Assembly (NCBI GenBank): GCA_007133065.1
Contig: SLNJ01000158.1
Span: forward strand, 1-36,710
Direction: 5' to 3'
DNA: 36,710 bases
Source: Opitutales bacterium
GTDB lineage: Bacteria > Verrucomicrobiota > Verrucomicrobiia > Opitutales > Oceanipulchritudinaceae
Both the position numbers and the translations under genes were made by a program. The notes beneath the pieces are model-generated. The model made no database searches, was not told the origin of the DNA, and saw only the letters and a program-made list of their open reading frames with translations. This document shows positions 35,636 to 36,710 of the stretch, in pieces. Each line of letters starts with the position of its first letter. The first letter of the stretch is position 1.

Positions 35636-36262
35636 GAGTGCAGCAGGAGCGGAACCGGGGCATCTTTGGGAAGCGTCTTTCGGAGCGCGTCGTGGGCGGC
35701 GCGGGCGCGTTTGACCGTGTTGAAGACGGCGAGGTTCAGACCGCTTGCCGACCGGTTGTCGGCGATGTAGCGGGTGATATCCTTCATATTCTTGTCACCC
35801 GAAGCGATACCGGAGACTGTCAACGCTTTGGGAGCGGAACGGAGGGCTTTGACGCGTCTCTGGTCTTTTTCGGCGGGATTCAAACGAAGGGGTTCGGCGG
35901 AAAGAAGTTCATGAGGAAGATCGACGGTTTTCATCCAATCCGGGCGGATCGTCGCACTCATCCACCAGCTTCGGCAACTGTGGCTGCCGAGATCCTCCTG
36001 TGCGCGGAAGCCTTCGAGTTGCGTGGTGGAGGCCAATCCCGCCCCCATCAACTGCACCTCATCCATGACCCACAAACAATCGTTGTTCAGCAGCCCGAAG
36101 TGCATGGGCCAGCGGTAGCGGGACATGCCGTAGCCGCGGTTGAGGGCGCGGGAGAGGAGCATGTCCTGGGTGCCGATGAGGATGGCGGGACGTTCGGGGT
36201 GGAGGTCCCAGTCGCGCTTGGCGGGATCGAGGTCTTCGCCGCCCATGAGGACGATCGGGGAA

Positions 36263-36710
<448 letters not shown>

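Overview
The window looks like a high-GC chromosomal or MAG contig from a PVC-group bacterium (Verrucomicrobiota, Kiritimatiellota or Lentisphaerota are the best guesses). This rests on gene content: a heparinase II/III and GH88 pair, a DUF4038/GH140-like enzyme, a ceramidase-like hydrolase, PduT/PduS-type microcompartment genes, a large LacI-sensor hybrid kinase, type I-G (formerly I-U) cas genes and short palindromic intergenic repeats. Many genes lack an obvious Shine-Dalgarno sequence. No rRNA, tRNA or CRISPR array was seen.

Layout. 1-340: palindromic tandem repeats fused to a small membrane-peptide ORF. 336-3130 (minus): gamma-glutamyltransferase-like protein and an aldo/keto reductase, divergent from a CorA Mg transporter (3265-4329). 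4427-8804 (minus): probable operon of a dynamin-like GTPase, an endonuclease/exonuclease/phosphatase-fold protein and an alpha/beta hydrolase-OsmC fusion. 9072-13709 (minus): MDR dehydrogenase, NAD-dependent epimerase and an unusual M28-peptidase/AAC(3) acetyltransferase fusion. 13710-14162: intergenic region carrying a small transposon-like element with inverted repeats. 14163-18516 (plus): two carbohydrate-active proteins. 18672-20309 (minus): exported leucine-rich-repeat protein. 20789-24043 (plus): cytosolic sugar-binding-domain hybrid histidine kinase. 24121-25536 (minus): nitronate monooxygenase-like flavoprotein. 25812-26228 (plus): Rnk/GreA-like factor. 26361-28249 (minus): PduT and PduS-like genes with a 4-bp ATGA overlap. 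28496-29983 (plus): ceramidase-like hydrolase. 30134-34470: divergent heparinase and GH88 genes, a uronic-polysaccharide module. 35210-36710: a type I-G CRISPR-Cas locus that is rearranged.

The most striking observation is the cas locus. The central helicase part of Cas3 lies on the minus strand, while csb1 (cas7) before it and the next part of Cas3 after it lie on the plus strand. The breakpoints share an 8-bp inverted repeat (CCGGAAAT / ATTTCCGG). Flipping the roughly 0.95 kb segment in silico restores an uninterrupted Cas3 reading frame at the right end but not at the left, where the csb1 3' end and the cas3 5' end are missing. The most economical reading is a deletion plus inversion through microhomology, either real or an amplification/assembly chimera. 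A clean reversible switch is less likely.

The catabolic genes fit a scavenger of complex, partly uronic or sulfated polysaccharides. Secreted and lipoprotein enzymes are present (14163, 33214). The PduT/PduS pair suggests electron transfer to a bacterial microcompartment encoded elsewhere. The LacI-type kinase could sense an intracellular sugar.
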